Origin: Agrypnia vestita
Taxonomy: Eukaryota; Arthropoda; Insecta; Trichoptera; Phryganeidae
Direction: 5' to 3'
NCBI GenBank assembly: GCA_016648135.1
Contig: JADDOH010004206.1
Span: 16,147 to 80,146, forward strand
DNA length: 64,000 nucleotides
Shown: in pieces, positions 35,738-45,921 of the stretch
Layout of the letters: each line of letters opens with the position of its first letter
How positions within the stretch are numbered: the first letter of the stretch is position 1
The notes under the pieces: model-generated
Seen by the model: only the letters and a program-made list of their open reading frames with translations
Told to the model about the DNA's origin: nothing
Database searches by the model: none
Program-made: the position numbers and the translations under genes

Positions 35738-36077
35738 ATTTCATAAGCAGCATGAGATAAATCTGTTCTTGTAATCACTTTTTTTAATATTGAAGATGAA
35801 GTGCAAACAGCGAGAGATGTCTGAATTTAAAAAATATTACAATAATAAAATTATCCCAATAAATATTTTAAAAACTAACTAAACTATTTTAAAACTAATA
35901 ATAAAATTATCCCAATAAATATATGTTAAAAATAATTGAACATACTGCTTTGCATTTTCAATGCAATAACTACATAAAATACTAGTACACATATAATAAT
36001 ACTTGACGGTTAATACTTGAAATAGGAAAATTGTTTTTACAAAATATTTTTGGCACTACCAGGAATGAAATAGTGGA

Positions 36078-36744
36078 CTAAACAATAGTCTCCCTATCGC
36101 TCAAGACCTGTATTCCGTGTTCTGAAAAAATAAATTTGACAACATCATCGTAACTTCTCAGAGGACTTCGAGGGCCGCCTACTTTTTCACCTTCATCTTT
36201 TATTTTCAATTTATCCAAATCTAGAGACAGGCAGTCACCGTTGACTTTGCCCTGGACATCGGTCGGATGACAATTTAAATACAAAAACACTTCATCTGTA
36301 AAATCAGGTTCATTATCACATACCTTCTTTTTACCGCCTACGACTTTGTGAACTCCGGAAAGATCGGTAATAACTTTCACGGCTTTTCTCGGCGTAGCTC
36401 GGATATCTTCCGTAGGTTCGGTGTAATTCTGATTGGGATCGCCACAAAAAGACTTTGGAGCAATGTCGGCAGTTGCGGAGACTTTGTTTGTCAACCTCAA
36501 TCGTTTTTCTTTGAAATGATTGACGGGTGATTGTGTGCTAGATGTGTAGACATCGTTGCTGTCCGCTTCATCTACTCCGATCAGGTAGTTCATGATCTTG
36601 GATGAAATGTGATTGTTACGCGGTTTGGGCACATCATCTTTGAATGATCTGAATTCGCTGGGAGATTTCATCACCACATCGTTTGAGGATGGGGAAGGGG
36701 TGGTAATGGGAGGTTTTAAAAAAGAATACTCAGTAAAGGACTTA
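36078..36744 (-). CDS. Nmnat: NMNAT, long C-terminal exon
   Basis: Terminal exon of about 222 codons ending at 36078. The acceptor is placed at GATTGCAG|TAAG (36745/36744). It is the first AG after a CTCTCTCTCTTTG tract and a TAACTGA branch-point-like sequence, and its phase (one base completing a codon) fits the AT|GTAAAT donor at 38739. The protein is mostly disordered but has the insect NMNAT tail features as I remember them: SFCGDP followed by AVKVITDLSG (compare FCCGE ... AVQVIT in Drosophila), and a conserved-looking end YDDVVKFIFSEHGIQVLSD. Drosophila Nmnat makes isoforms differing at the C-terminus by alternative splicing, and the arrangement here suggests the same. The open frame extends to 36833 but that part is probably intron. 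Confidence 0.7.
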
Positions 36745-36898
36745 CTGCAATCCATTTCAGTTATGTTTCCATCCAGAGGTGTAAGCGTGTACAAAGAGAG
36801 AGAGAAGTACATTATGTTAGCTGCTGTTCCCACAACTTTTCTTAAATCTGAATTTCAAAAATGATGAATCAAAAATCACAAAAATAAAATTCGTATTA

Positions 36899-37689
36899 CA
36901 GAAAAACCTTGTTAATTCGAAATTCAAGGGACCCAAAAAAAAACTTTACGAATTACGCGGAACCCCGTTAATTCAAAATTCAAGGTAAAAAAAAAAAGTT
37001 TTTAGTTTAGTGAAAAACATCTGTATTTTTGCATATTTCAAGAAATCATTTTGAAAATGCAATATTTATTATGCTAATACGAAGACCGCGACATTTATGT
37101 TACTAAAGTACCTGATATTATATATTTGTTGTTCTCACTTGCAAAAAAATCGAAATATTTTCCAATTTCGTTAAATTTAAAAAAAAAAAATTATAAACTT
37201 AAATGTATTGTTATTATGCCGCAAAGGACTAAAAATTGTTTAGAATTATTTCGAAAAATCAAAAATCGTCATGTGTTTGCTAAAATCGCCAAAAATCGTA
37301 AAACTCTGAAAAAAAACATAAATTTTGTGAAAAACGTCTGCATTTTTGCATATTTCAAGAAATCATTTCGAAAACGCAATATTTATTATGCCAAAACAAA
37401 AACCGTCACATTTCTATTACTAAAGTATCCAAAATTGAATATCTGTAGTTCTCATTTGCGAAAAAAATCGAAATATGTTTTCCAATTTCGTCAAATTAAA
37501 AAAAAATTTAATTATGTGAACTAAAACGCATTGATTTATTGCGCAAGGGGGCTAAAAATTATTTCGAATTATGAATTACCGGGGTTTTCGAATTATCGGG
37601 GTTAATCTACTATGAAATTAGCATTTTGGGACTTATGGGTTTTAAAGAATTCGAATTATGGCAAATTTCGAATTAAGGGGGTTTTACTG
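36899..37689. mobile_element. pogo/Tigger-like MITE with internal tandem duplication
   Basis: Ends CAGAAAAACCTTGTTAATTC and, inverted at the right, CAGTAAAACCCCCTTAATTC. Both carry TTAATTCGAAATT, and TA dinucleotides flank both ends (36897 and 37690). TA duplication plus CAG ends fit pogo/Tigger. Inside, a block beginning GTGAAAAACATCTGTATTTT (about 37011) is repeated about 317 bp later (about 37328), with roughly 10-15% difference by eye. No transposase. Lies in the last NMNAT intron. Confidence 0.85.
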
Positions 37690-38223
37690 TATTCAAAAAC
37701 CTCATTGAAAACAGACAATTAACAACTATACCAATTATTAACAGAATATTCGGAATAATAAAACTGAATTCGATAAAAATAGATTAAAGTATAAAATTAT
37801 TCAGATGGTTATTTAAAAATAAAATATTTGGATTTCATTTTACCATTTTTCTCCACATTTTCTAGGCGATTTAAATGATGCTACAAAAAAAACTTATTTA
37901 ACCATAAAATTATTCAGGGTAATAAAAATATATTCTTGACTTTTCAGGATGGTTACAAGACGTGTCTTCGGTATTAATTGCTAACAATACTGATGATATG
38001 ATACCACATTGAAATTTCAGTACATATATGTTTTACAAAATATACGGTGTTCAATTTTATATGTTAAGACAATGTCAAACATCCAAAAAAATCTTCAAAT
38101 CTCTATAATAAAACAGTGAAATATATAGGTATACAGCTTCAACAAATCATTACTATAATTCTAAAATTTTAAAATTTGTTTTTTGAAACACTGATTGTTA
38201 GTTTCTCAAGAGAAAAAGAAGCA

Positions 38224-38250
38224 GATTCAGAGTATATATATATATAGTAC
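38224..38250. repeat. short (AT)n tract
   Basis: TATATATATATATA in the NMNAT intron. Otherwise 37690-38373 shows nothing recognisable. Confidence 0.7.
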
Positions 38251-38373
38251 ATTAAAATATTAAATTTATTTATTTCTGTCATACAATATTAGAAATTACT
38301 TACAAACAGTTTTCTACATTATCTTCTCCTTTCTCTCATATATACAAACTACTCTACTAACTTGTATTCTCTT

Positions 38374-38620
38374 TTAATTACTTGGTTGGCGAATCCTGAG
38401 AAATTGCTGTTCCTTTATTCTTATATTTAGGTTTCTCATTGGGCCTGTGTATTTACTATCACAATCTCCACAAGTAATTTCATATATCCCACTCTTATCT
38501 AATGATTTATTTTTTGTTTTTGAATTAAGAAGGATTTTACCGATGTTGTTATTAGTATTAAATGTGGGTGTAATATGTACGGGGAAATTGTATGCCATTT
38601 CAATGAATAATATTATATCT
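38374..38620 (-). pseudogene. Penelope-like element fragment with GIY-YIG motif
   Basis: The minus-strand frame encodes NTNNNIGKILLNSKTK, then SGIYEITCGDCDSKYTGPMRNL and a truncated RIKEQ. This is the linker and GIY-YIG endonuclease start of Penelope-like reverse transcriptases, where the usual reading is GIY-x-I-x-C-x-x-C-x-x-x-Y-x-G-x-T-x-R-x-L-x-x-R-x-x-EH. The open frame runs on upstream to 38799 but that part overlaps the NMNAT exon in another frame. It is in the NMNAT intron in sense orientation. Confidence 0.65.
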
Positions 38621-38738
38621 TCTCTTTGAATGTCAAAATTATCAGTTTCCCATGGTGCATTAACTATATGGTTTATTGAAGTTTGAAATGTTACATCAAT
38701 TTTTATTGTATGTATGTGAAAAATAAAACCATATTTAC

Positions 38739-38899
38739 ATGTTCTGTGTTCCTGCGCCGTATAGCTGGTTCTGCTTGATGTAGGCAATAATGCTGTCATC
38801 TATCAGGTACTTGACGCTCTCTCCTCGCCTCAGCAGCCTCCGGATCATTGTGGAGCTCACCTCGTTGGGCACCCAGTTGGTTACAATTGTAATATTGCG
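38739..38899 (-). CDS. Nmnat: NMNAT, exon with the SSTxxR motif
   Basis: 53 codons plus two bases. NMNAT joins nicotinamide mononucleotide to AMP from ATP to make NAD. This exon encodes RNITIVTNWVPNEVSST and MIRRLLRRGESVKYLIDD, containing the family signature S-S-T-x-x-R that contacts ATP phosphates, then IIAYIKQNQLYGAG. The acceptor is TTTCCAG at 38900 in phase 0 after ...TRFK of the previous exon. Two endings are possible: splice at CAGAACAT|GTAAAT (38739/38738) into the long C-terminal exon, or read on to an immediate stop at 38735-38737 giving a short isoform ending QNM. Very similar to Drosophila Nmnat in this region. Confidence 0.92.
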
Positions 38900-39282
38900 C
38901 TGGAAATCGTATTTCAAATATTAAACTGTTATTCTACCTGATAGTGGAGACAAATTTATCTAGATGTACAGAATTTGAGATGTCTAAATAGTAATAATTT
39001 CTCAACATTTTTTAACCATTTAATTGAGTGACAATAATTTGAATAAATAGAGAAATAGCCCGAGACTCTACAACACCTTACCCAAAAAATTGAGGAATAA
39101 TAGAAATGGCAGTCTCTTTAAGAGACAAATTTATTTAATAAAATTTTAATTTTAATAAAAGGAATTAATTTAATTTGTATTTATCAAATTCTTATAAATA
39201 AATTAATTGTGTCTAAAAAAAAGAACTAAAAAAATGTAGATTAAGAAAAATTTTCGGAATAAATATATAGAAAATGACTCAC

Positions 39283-39384
39283 CTTAAATCGAGTAAGAAC
39301 GTCAGAGTCATAAATAAATTTCTCTGGGTTGGAACCACTTCTGCTAACCACCACGAGCCCGTGTTCTCCCAAAATGTACTCCAA
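39283..39384 (-). CDS. Nmnat: NMNAT, 34-codon exon
   Basis: Encodes LEYILGEHGLVVVSRSGSN and PEKFIYDSDVLTRFK, aligned without gaps to the insect NMNAT region after LW-x-x-ED (Drosophila I-E-A-I-V-G-Q-H-G-L-V-V). The acceptor CTGCCCTTAG and donor AAG|GTGAGT are both strong, phase 0 at both ends. It is not seen as a long open frame because it is short. Confidence 0.9.
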
Positions 39385-40584
39385 CTAAGGGCAGAGAACG
39401 TTAATAAAAGAAAGAAGAAGAATAAATAGTATTAGGTTGTGAAATGAACCTCAATTTTTTTGAATTGTTGTGATGATTGATTGTGAATTGATTCCTATTA
39501 TATGATGTACAAATGCCTTTTAGTAATGTAATTTTTATTACAGTTATTAGAATAGTGCTTACATATGCATCTGAGACAAAAACTGTTCAAGAAGGAGTGT
39601 GCACTGGACGTTTTTGAATATTTTTGATGTGTGTAATTGTGTAATGTGATGTGAATAATTTTGATGCGTATCTTTGAAAATGAATTTTGGCATAATGATA
39701 TTTGGCTAATTTCGGATAACGATAATATTTGGCGTATAAGAATGAGCTCTATTTGTTAAATGAGATAAACGTCTAGAGGTTTATTAAAATGGGAAAATTT
39801 CAGTGATTGGGGCTATGTAAAGAGGATAACTGAACAACAATCACCAAACTAAACTGAACACAAGATCAATAGGGCATAGAAGCTCAGGAAAGCTAAGGTG
39901 AAATGGCAACATCTTCAAAGACATATCTGTAATGGAAATCCAAAGCTAGAGAAAGGCAGTGTATAAGGCCAAAACTCAACAGGGGTTGTAGAACTAATAA
40001 TGATGATGAAGACAACCACCAATATTGAAGTACAAAGCTGAGACTTTCGCTTGGCCCGTCCGATTTTTAGGATTAGAAGGAAAAGTGAATAGGATAGGAG
40101 CGGCAGGTACAAGGATGTGAAGGACCACAATCAAAGGTTACGGGATGTGAGGAATGCTCGACTTATCCGATAGCCCCATTGAGATAATGCGTCAGCTTCC
40201 ACAACTTTGAACTAACTGCGAAAATATCAAAATTCTCAGCTCTGGTCAACAGAAAAGATTTGGGCTGCTCCATATTTTAGTTCAAAAAATGCACAAGTTA
40301 TTTGGCGCTCCAACAAAATACAGTGTGAACCACAATTTGGCTCTCCATAAGCAACTCTAACAAATTCAAAACTAAAGTAAATCGAGGGTGGATGGCGGAA
40401 AAATTGAAAAAACCTAGACATAATTTTATTGACAATGTGTCAATTAATAGTTCAATCACGCCTGTTGTTGTGGTGCCTCTAGCTGCTGTCTCGTTCAGCA
40501 GTAATCATGCGGCACTCAAGAGCCACCATTTAATCATGACAGATGGTTTAAACATTCAACATTTAACAGAAAAAATAAACTCAC
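39385..40584 (-). other. NMNAT intron; possible LINE debris
   Basis: Near 39895-40020, plus-strand reading gives KWQHLQRHICNGNPKLEKGS followed by a GATGATGAAGA run, reminiscent of a LINE 3' end. It is weak and undelimited. The rest shows nothing. Confidence 0.35.
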
Positions 40585-40848
40585 ATCTTCGTCCGACCAC
40601 AATCCTGGAACTGAAAACGACTCCAACAAGTCGGCGCCGCACAACAGCTTCAAGCGAATTTTACTGGGTCTCGATCCAAAATGGTCTGTCTCTTGACCGT
40701 TATTATTAATGAATGCAAAGTTGCCATTGTCCACATCTTCGCTGTTTCCGGTTGACCTATTCAGTACGGCATCTGGCAACCAGGACGGGGTCGTGCCGTC
40801 CAATGCATCATTATTAATTCTGTCATTCAGATATGCATTCATATAATT
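40585..40848 (-). CDS. Nmnat: NMNAT, exon with the substrate loop and LLCGADLLESF
   Basis: 88 codons, acceptor TTCTTTCAG at 40849 and donor GAAGAT|GTGAGT at 40585, phase 0 at both ends. It starts NYMNAYLND, a counterpart of the HQNYINN segment of Drosophila. A variable Asn-rich loop follows, then KIRLKLLCGADLLESFSV and PGLWSDED, the conserved core strand and helix of eukaryotic NMNATs. The variable loop is where metazoan NMNATs differ most and carry isoform-specific insertions. The expected upstream exons (GCFSPPTPMH-type ATP motif, GGIISPVHD) were searched for by eye on the minus strand to the right and not found. Confidence 0.88.
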
Positions 40849-40924
40849 CTGAAAGAAGAAAAACTTTAAAGGAAAATCTATAACACTTGGATAATTTTAC
40901 ATGATAGCATTTCATATCAAATAC

Positions 40925-41157
40925 CAGGGGCGTGCAGTGAGAACAAGAAGCCTGACTTTTTCCTAAGCATATACATATCTTGAAAAGAAATCGAAATAAG
41001 ATAGAAATCTCGTAATATTCCTATCACAATAATTAACATATTATTCAGATTTTAATAATGCAAAATATTCGGAATTAAATATTTAATTTTGATTTTTTTT
41101 TCCAAATATGTTTAAATAAAAAGTCATGCTCTTTGTTCTCACTGCATGCGCCCGTCA
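40925..41157. mobile_element. hAT-like MITE, CAGGGGCGTGCAGTGAG family
   Basis: Starts CAGGGGCGTGCAGTGAGAAC and ends GTTCTCACTGCATGCGCCCG, a terminal inverted repeat of about 20 bp with two to three mismatches. The interior is AT-rich, with TTTGATTTTTTTTCC and ATATGTTTAAATAAAAAGTC shared with 35541-35737. No coding capacity. Confidence 0.75.
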
Positions 41158-41212
41158 AACACTCTATGCACCTTATTATAGACATCATTTAGTGATTTTT
41201 CATTGATAAATA

Positions 41213-41931
41213 AGGGGTTTAAATATCCAAAAAATTGAAATAAATGTTTTGAACCAAGAATTACTAATTTAGAATGTACTGAATTCGAGATTTTATAGGA
41301 AATATGGATCTATGCCCTTCCAAAATCGTGTTTCCTAATTATCATTAAAAGCAAAGGCAGTAATATTCACTTCAACCAATCAACACCCAAGGATATATTA
41401 CATGACAAAATGGCTGCTTCATACTAAGGCCCGGTTGTATCAAGTTGGATTAAAGTAAAAGTTTGTTTAAAACATAGATTTTTACGGAAACGTTTTGATT
41501 GTTGATTGTTGATGAAACGGGTTGTTTGATTGGTGGAGGATGCAAAAATCTATGCTTTAAAAGAACTTTTACTTTAATCCAACTTGATGAAACCGGGTCT
41601 TAGTGGGAATAGATGTCAATTTTAGACTGAAACATCAAAGCAAATACAGCAATATCCCATTATATAAATAGCAAAAACAGCAATGTCCACTATTTGATAG
41701 CAAACACGGCATTATCTATATTTAAAGTTATATTTAAGTTAGTTAGTTTAAAGTTGTATGTATACATATGTAAGAGGAAAATTAAGGTGGCATTTGTTTT
41801 TAAAAACTTATTCCCAATAAGACGTAGGTTTCATAGATTCCAGAAAAAAATTCTTTAGTAGTAACAGTTTTTTTTTTATTTATCTCAGAAACACCTCAGT
41901 GATATATTGCTGCCTTTGGTTTTATGCCCCT
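41213..41931. mobile_element. second copy of the HAUS6-intron DNA element
   Basis: Same order of blocks as 1829-4116 but without the minisatellite and the TTAG-flanked insert: ATATCCAAAAAATT, CTAATTTAGAATGTACTGAATT, CACTTCAACCAATC, GACAAAATGGC, TTTTAGACTGAAACATCA, TCCACTATTTGATAGCAAAC, and the end TATATTGCTGCCTTTGGTTT. It shows that the tandem array is a private expansion of the other copy. It has its own nested insert at 41427-41600. Confidence 0.85.
41427..41600. mobile_element. 174-bp MITE, AGGCCCGGTT ends, TA target duplication
   Basis: Left AGGCCCGGTTGTATCAAGTT, right AACTTGATGAAACCGGGTCT, arms about 37 bp. TA at 41425-41426 and 41601-41602. The homologous site at about 3450-3460 (CATACTAAAGTGAG) is empty. 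TA duplication suggests a Tc1/mariner-type source. Confidence 0.85.
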
Positions 41932-42424
41932 CAAATAAAAATGTATAATAGTACTGTCCGTGGGAGAGAATTTAAAGGAAGGTACTTTACAAAGATGCAC
42001 AAATGAACAATTTGACATGAAATATTATGAAGAACTTGAAATCAGTCAGTGAGTCATTCTCTTGTTTGGTACAAAATCCCGACAATAATAAACAACTCTG
42101 TCACAACATAAATGTATTTTTTTAAATTTATTAAATACAATTAAAACCTCACTTCTTTACAGTTTCTAAAACTTTTGAGATGATATTATTATGAGAAGGT
42201 ATCATCAAAACTGTATTATTAAACAAAACAAATATTAACATTTTTAAATACCACTACATCACGAAAATGGAAAGGGACAGGACAACAAAAAAGAGAATGA
42301 CCCCAGTATTCAGTAATGGTATTGATTGTACTTATGCCATTCCAAATGTAAATATACATTTTTCTTTTAAACTCTTTATCAGTCGTTATTTTTCAACCAT
42401 GAATTTCAAAACTTTAATCTGATA

Positions 42425-42612
42425 AGTGACATTACAAAAGATAAGTCAGAAATATTTAAAAAAAATTATGTTTGGAGTTATGACGATAAACTTTAATGTT
42501 GCTTATTTCCATTACTGTCGACATTTCACCCAAAGTGTAAAGCATATTTTCTATTTGAAATTGCATGAAGAAGACTCCCCCAAAGTTTTTGCTACTAGCT
42601 ATGAGACACCCT
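42425..42612. mobile_element. MITE arm, GGGTGTCTCAT family
   Basis: TCGACATTTCACCCAAAGTG, CATATTTTCTATTTGAAATT, ACTCCCCCAAAGTTTTTGCT and the end TAGCTATGAGACACCCTGTA match the right arm of 29760-30052. The left arm is missing. Confidence 0.75.
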
Positions 42613-43162
42613 GTATACTGTTAAGTATTATATGGATGTAGTTATGCAGAAAAGAACCAGGCTACAATTTTGGTAAAAATGAGATGTGTATTAATGTCAT
42701 AGGACAGAGTAAGGTTAATTCTATGTTTTACTAAAACCAGCCAAACTGCTTTCATACAAAAATTCAAAGTAATCGCCTTCCGAAATATTTATTGATCGCA
42801 AAAACAACATTTTGACATCTGCAGAAAGCGCCCACACCACTTAAAACACTTTTAATATGACTATTCCTTAAAACATGTTCACCAGAAAACAGTTATTTAG
42901 TTATATATTTAGTATTATTATATAGTTTAAAAAATACATATTCACATGGTAATAATAAAAATCCCATACAAATATAAATTTACAAATACAAATATAAATT
43001 TAATTACTAGATATTCATAATACATAGATAAGTAACTCTAGCAGTTTTCTGCAGAATGCATATTTGACATAACAAGATCAGACAGATGAAAAAACACCAA
43101 TATTTCTGAAAATTTACACTTAAATCCACTTTACAATTATTAGAAATTGACATTTATATATT

Positions 43163-43300
43163 ACTAGCTGTGCCCGCACAGCTTCGCACATGTAGATTTT
43201 TATTACACTGTTTGGATCGTCATAGAACTTTCGCGAACCTTCTAGAACATTCTCCTTCCAGAAATTTCAAGAAATTTATCGAATGTACAGGAATGTAATG
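43163..43300 (+). repeat. ACTAGCTGTGCCCGC repeat with heat-shock elements, copy 1
   Basis: Starts ACTAGCTGTGCCCGCACAGC, then GCTTCGCACATGTAGATTTT, GGATCGTCATAGAACTTTCG. It matches the minus strand of 52985-53137 at most positions. It ends where the Penelope reading frame begins (43303). A related but HSE-less start recurs at 63424-63470. Confidence 0.85.
43224..43277. promoter_or_regulatory. heat-shock element array, ~10 pentamer units
   Basis: Read as alternating pentamers: GAA-TTC-GAA-TTC-GAA-TTC, one 1-bp slip, then TTC-GAA-TTC-GAA, each separated by two bases (for example AGAACTTTCGCGAACCTTCT). Three nGAAn units suffice for HSF binding, and this has many in phase. Placed about 30-80 bp before the Penelope-like frame. 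Confidence 0.7.
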
Positions 43301-43302
43301 GT

Positions 43303-44343
43303 ATGGACAAATTGAAACAATTTTTAAACCACCTCAATAGCACACACCCAAAAATCAAATTTACAATGGAAGTAGAAGAGAACGGTCAACTCCCCTTTCT
43401 AGACGTTTTATTAACCAAAACAGAAAATGGCCGCCTCTCCTACACAGTTTACCGTAAACAAACTCACACCAACCGCTATCTACACGCGACCTCGCATCAC
43501 CATCCCGCTCAGATAACCTCCGTAGCAAGAACTTTAATAAATCGATCTATTAAACTAACGGATCAATTCAATCATAATAAAGAAATAATGAATATAAACA
43601 ATATTTTACAACAAAACGGTTATAAAAAGAATTTATTTCACAGAGCGCACAAGCAACCGAAGAATAACAACAACCCTGATACAAAGGGGCAATATTTAAG
43701 CACGTGTCATCTACCATACATTCGAGGAGTTACCGAAAGATTGAGCCGGGTACTAAGAAAGAAAAATATTAGAACAGTCTTTGGAACGGACCGCAAAATT
43801 GGGGATATATTATCTAAACCAGTAGACAGGCCGCCAAACGAACACATGGGCGTATATTCTATCCCATGCAAAGATTGCCCACAAACATATTATGGCATGA
43901 GCAATCGCAGAATATCGCATCGTATTTCGGAACACGAACTGGATATAAAAAACAAGAAAACTACCTCGACCCTAACGATGCACACTATGACCGAAGGACA
44001 TCGCATAGATTTCGAAAATGCACAGACAATTGCAAAACTATCGAATAACACACACCGTATACTCAGAGAGGCCCTAGAAATTCACAAACACGATTTATCC
44101 ATGAACACAAGAGACGATGCTAAGAGATTACCTGCTACATATCATACAGTGATTAACAAAACAAAATATAAAATGAATCAAATGTTGAAAATAAAAATAA
44201 AAACATCAAACGAAAAGTACTTACCCCGCTTTCGCCACCATTACCACCATCCCTACGGCGAAGTCAGAGAAATCAAATATTTATCTCTGAACTGTCAGAG
44301 AGACCAGCTTGAAAATGGTTATCCAAGTATAACCGAAATATAG
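43303..44343 (+). mobile_element. Penelope-like element, RT C-terminus plus GIY-YIG endonuclease
   Basis: An intact 346-codon open frame. Residues about 1-60 are the end of the reverse transcriptase (FLNHLNSTHPKIKFTMEVEE, LPFLDVLLTK, TVYRKQTHTNRYLHATSHHH). A linker follows with a CHLPYIRGVTERLSRVL segment. The GIY-YIG nuclease is at about 185-260 (GVYSIPCKDCPQTYYGMSNR and RISEHELD, with the Cys pair that marks Penelope nucleases). A basic C-terminal tail ends at the stop 44341-44343. The catalytic RT motifs (YADD region) lie upstream and are absent, so the copy is 5'-truncated at the junction with the HSE repeat. Downstream sequence is a TA-rich tract. The frame is open throughout, suggesting a fairly recent insertion. 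Confidence 0.9.
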
Positions 44344-44369
44344 CACAAAAAATAAGAGATATGATATTA

Positions 44370-44480
44370 AATATATTATATATCTATGACTATATATAGA
44401 CTATATATATATAATATATTTATGTATATATATATATATATATATAGATATAGTAGATATAATAGATATAGATATATGGA
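44370..44480. repeat. TA-rich tract after the Penelope-like element
   Basis: Runs of TATATATA and TATAGATATAG variants for about 110 bp directly past the Penelope-like frame. Possibly its 3' end or the target. Confidence 0.8.
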
Positions 44481-45566
44481 GAGATAATATTTCTCTTCAT
44501 ACATTTTCCATTGTTATGTGCCGTTTACATTATTGTTTGAAAATATCAATTCTGCTCAGCTTCCTCACACCTTCTGGCAGGCTATTATACCCATTCATTC
44601 CGTTGTTATAAATACAGTTTTGTGTGTTTGTCTTTTATCTGTTTGGAATACTTATTTTGTTTGCGTTTCTTGTATTATGTCTATGTATCTCTGTGTTTTA
44701 TTTGATCTTACTTTCAAAATATTTTGGCATTTTGCCGTTTAATATTTTGTGAATGAATATCATTGTTTTTAATTTTAATCCTTGTTTTATATTACTCCAA
44801 TTTAAAATTGAGTCTTTAATTTTGGAATATCTATTTCTCTGTAGAATTATCCTCATTGCTCTAACCTGTTGAAATTGTAATTTTCTTATATCTCCTTCAT
44901 AACAAAATAGTGGGGCAAATTGAAAATGAGTAGCAATTATTGATTTATATATTGTTATCCCTGTTTCTTAGGTTAATTTTGGTCTTATTCTTCGTAAGAA
45001 TGATACTTTTTTGCAATTTTCTTATTTATGTATTGAGAATGTTTTTCAAATTAATTAATTAATTTTAATTAATTATTTTATTTAAAATTTTTAAAAAAGA
45101 CGACGAATCGGCGATATACAATTCACACACCTACACACCCGATGGTTCTCAAACTGACGATGTACTCCAAATATATGGAATATTACCCGAAGGTGACGAT
45201 ATTTTTTTTTTGGAAGTGGTGATCGAAAACTGAGAAAACGTGACGAATTTGTAACGTCAGAGAAAAAAACATTTAACATACTACATTATGACAAATTAGT
45301 CAACGACTCATACATGGAAAGGATAAAGAATATTAACTATAGGGATTTTAATTTATCGTTATGGACATTATGAACAAACATGATTTTTAATTTAAGTATA
45401 CAAATATGTTTTATGTTGAAAAAATTGACATATTTTATATTTTTCTAAAAAACATTTTAACTACCGGAGTGTTATTAATTAATTATTCATTAGTGATGGC
45501 AAAATTTTAAACTAAAGTGACAAAAGTTTATTTAAGTGCACATAAAATGTAAACTCTATTGCTTGA
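44481..45566. other. intergenic, no recognisable feature
   Basis: T-rich on the plus strand. The 74-codon open frame at 44518 is hydrophobic and Cys-rich with no family signature, and I treat it as chance. Confidence 0.4.
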
Positions 45567-45921
45567 CCAACGTAAATTGGCGTGCTGCGACTTAGGAACT
45601 AAAACCCGCCCCGCCCGCACCCGGCGGTAACCCCTCGCCCTGTCATTCAGTACAATTTTGTATTTGCTCGGGAGCTGTGACATCTTGATTACCAATATAC
45701 ACTGTACAATAATTATCATGTCCAAAACATCCTATACAGTCCGGGATGTTTGACAGTTTGACAGATAGAACGGCCGCCATTACTGCTTGACCAAATTTCT
45801 GTTAAAGGCTACGACACCAGTCACCGGACATTCTGTACATTATGTATTGTGTAGTAAATTTACACCCTGGCAGCTTCTGTTACGCGACAGGGACGCCCTC
45901 CCTCGCACGCCAATTTATAGT
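45567..45921. mobile_element. MITE with CCA...TAAATTGGCGTGC ends, copy 2
   Basis: TAAATTGGCGTGC (45573-45585) and GCACGCCAATTTA (45905-45917) form an exact 13-bp inverted repeat. The interior matches 30292-30717 (GGTAACCCCTCGCCCTGTCA, GACAGATAGAACGGCCGCCA, GGACATTCTGTACATTATGT), with about 60 bp missing relative to copy 1. Confidence 0.85.

Noticed and set aside
37126..37524. 132-codon Lys/Phe-rich frame
   Set aside because: Inside the pogo-like MITE. Composition reflects A/T-rich sequence and the frame crosses the internal duplication junction.
40392..40709. 105-codon plus-strand frame
   Set aside because: Largely antisense to the NMNAT exon at 40585-40848, with no independent support.
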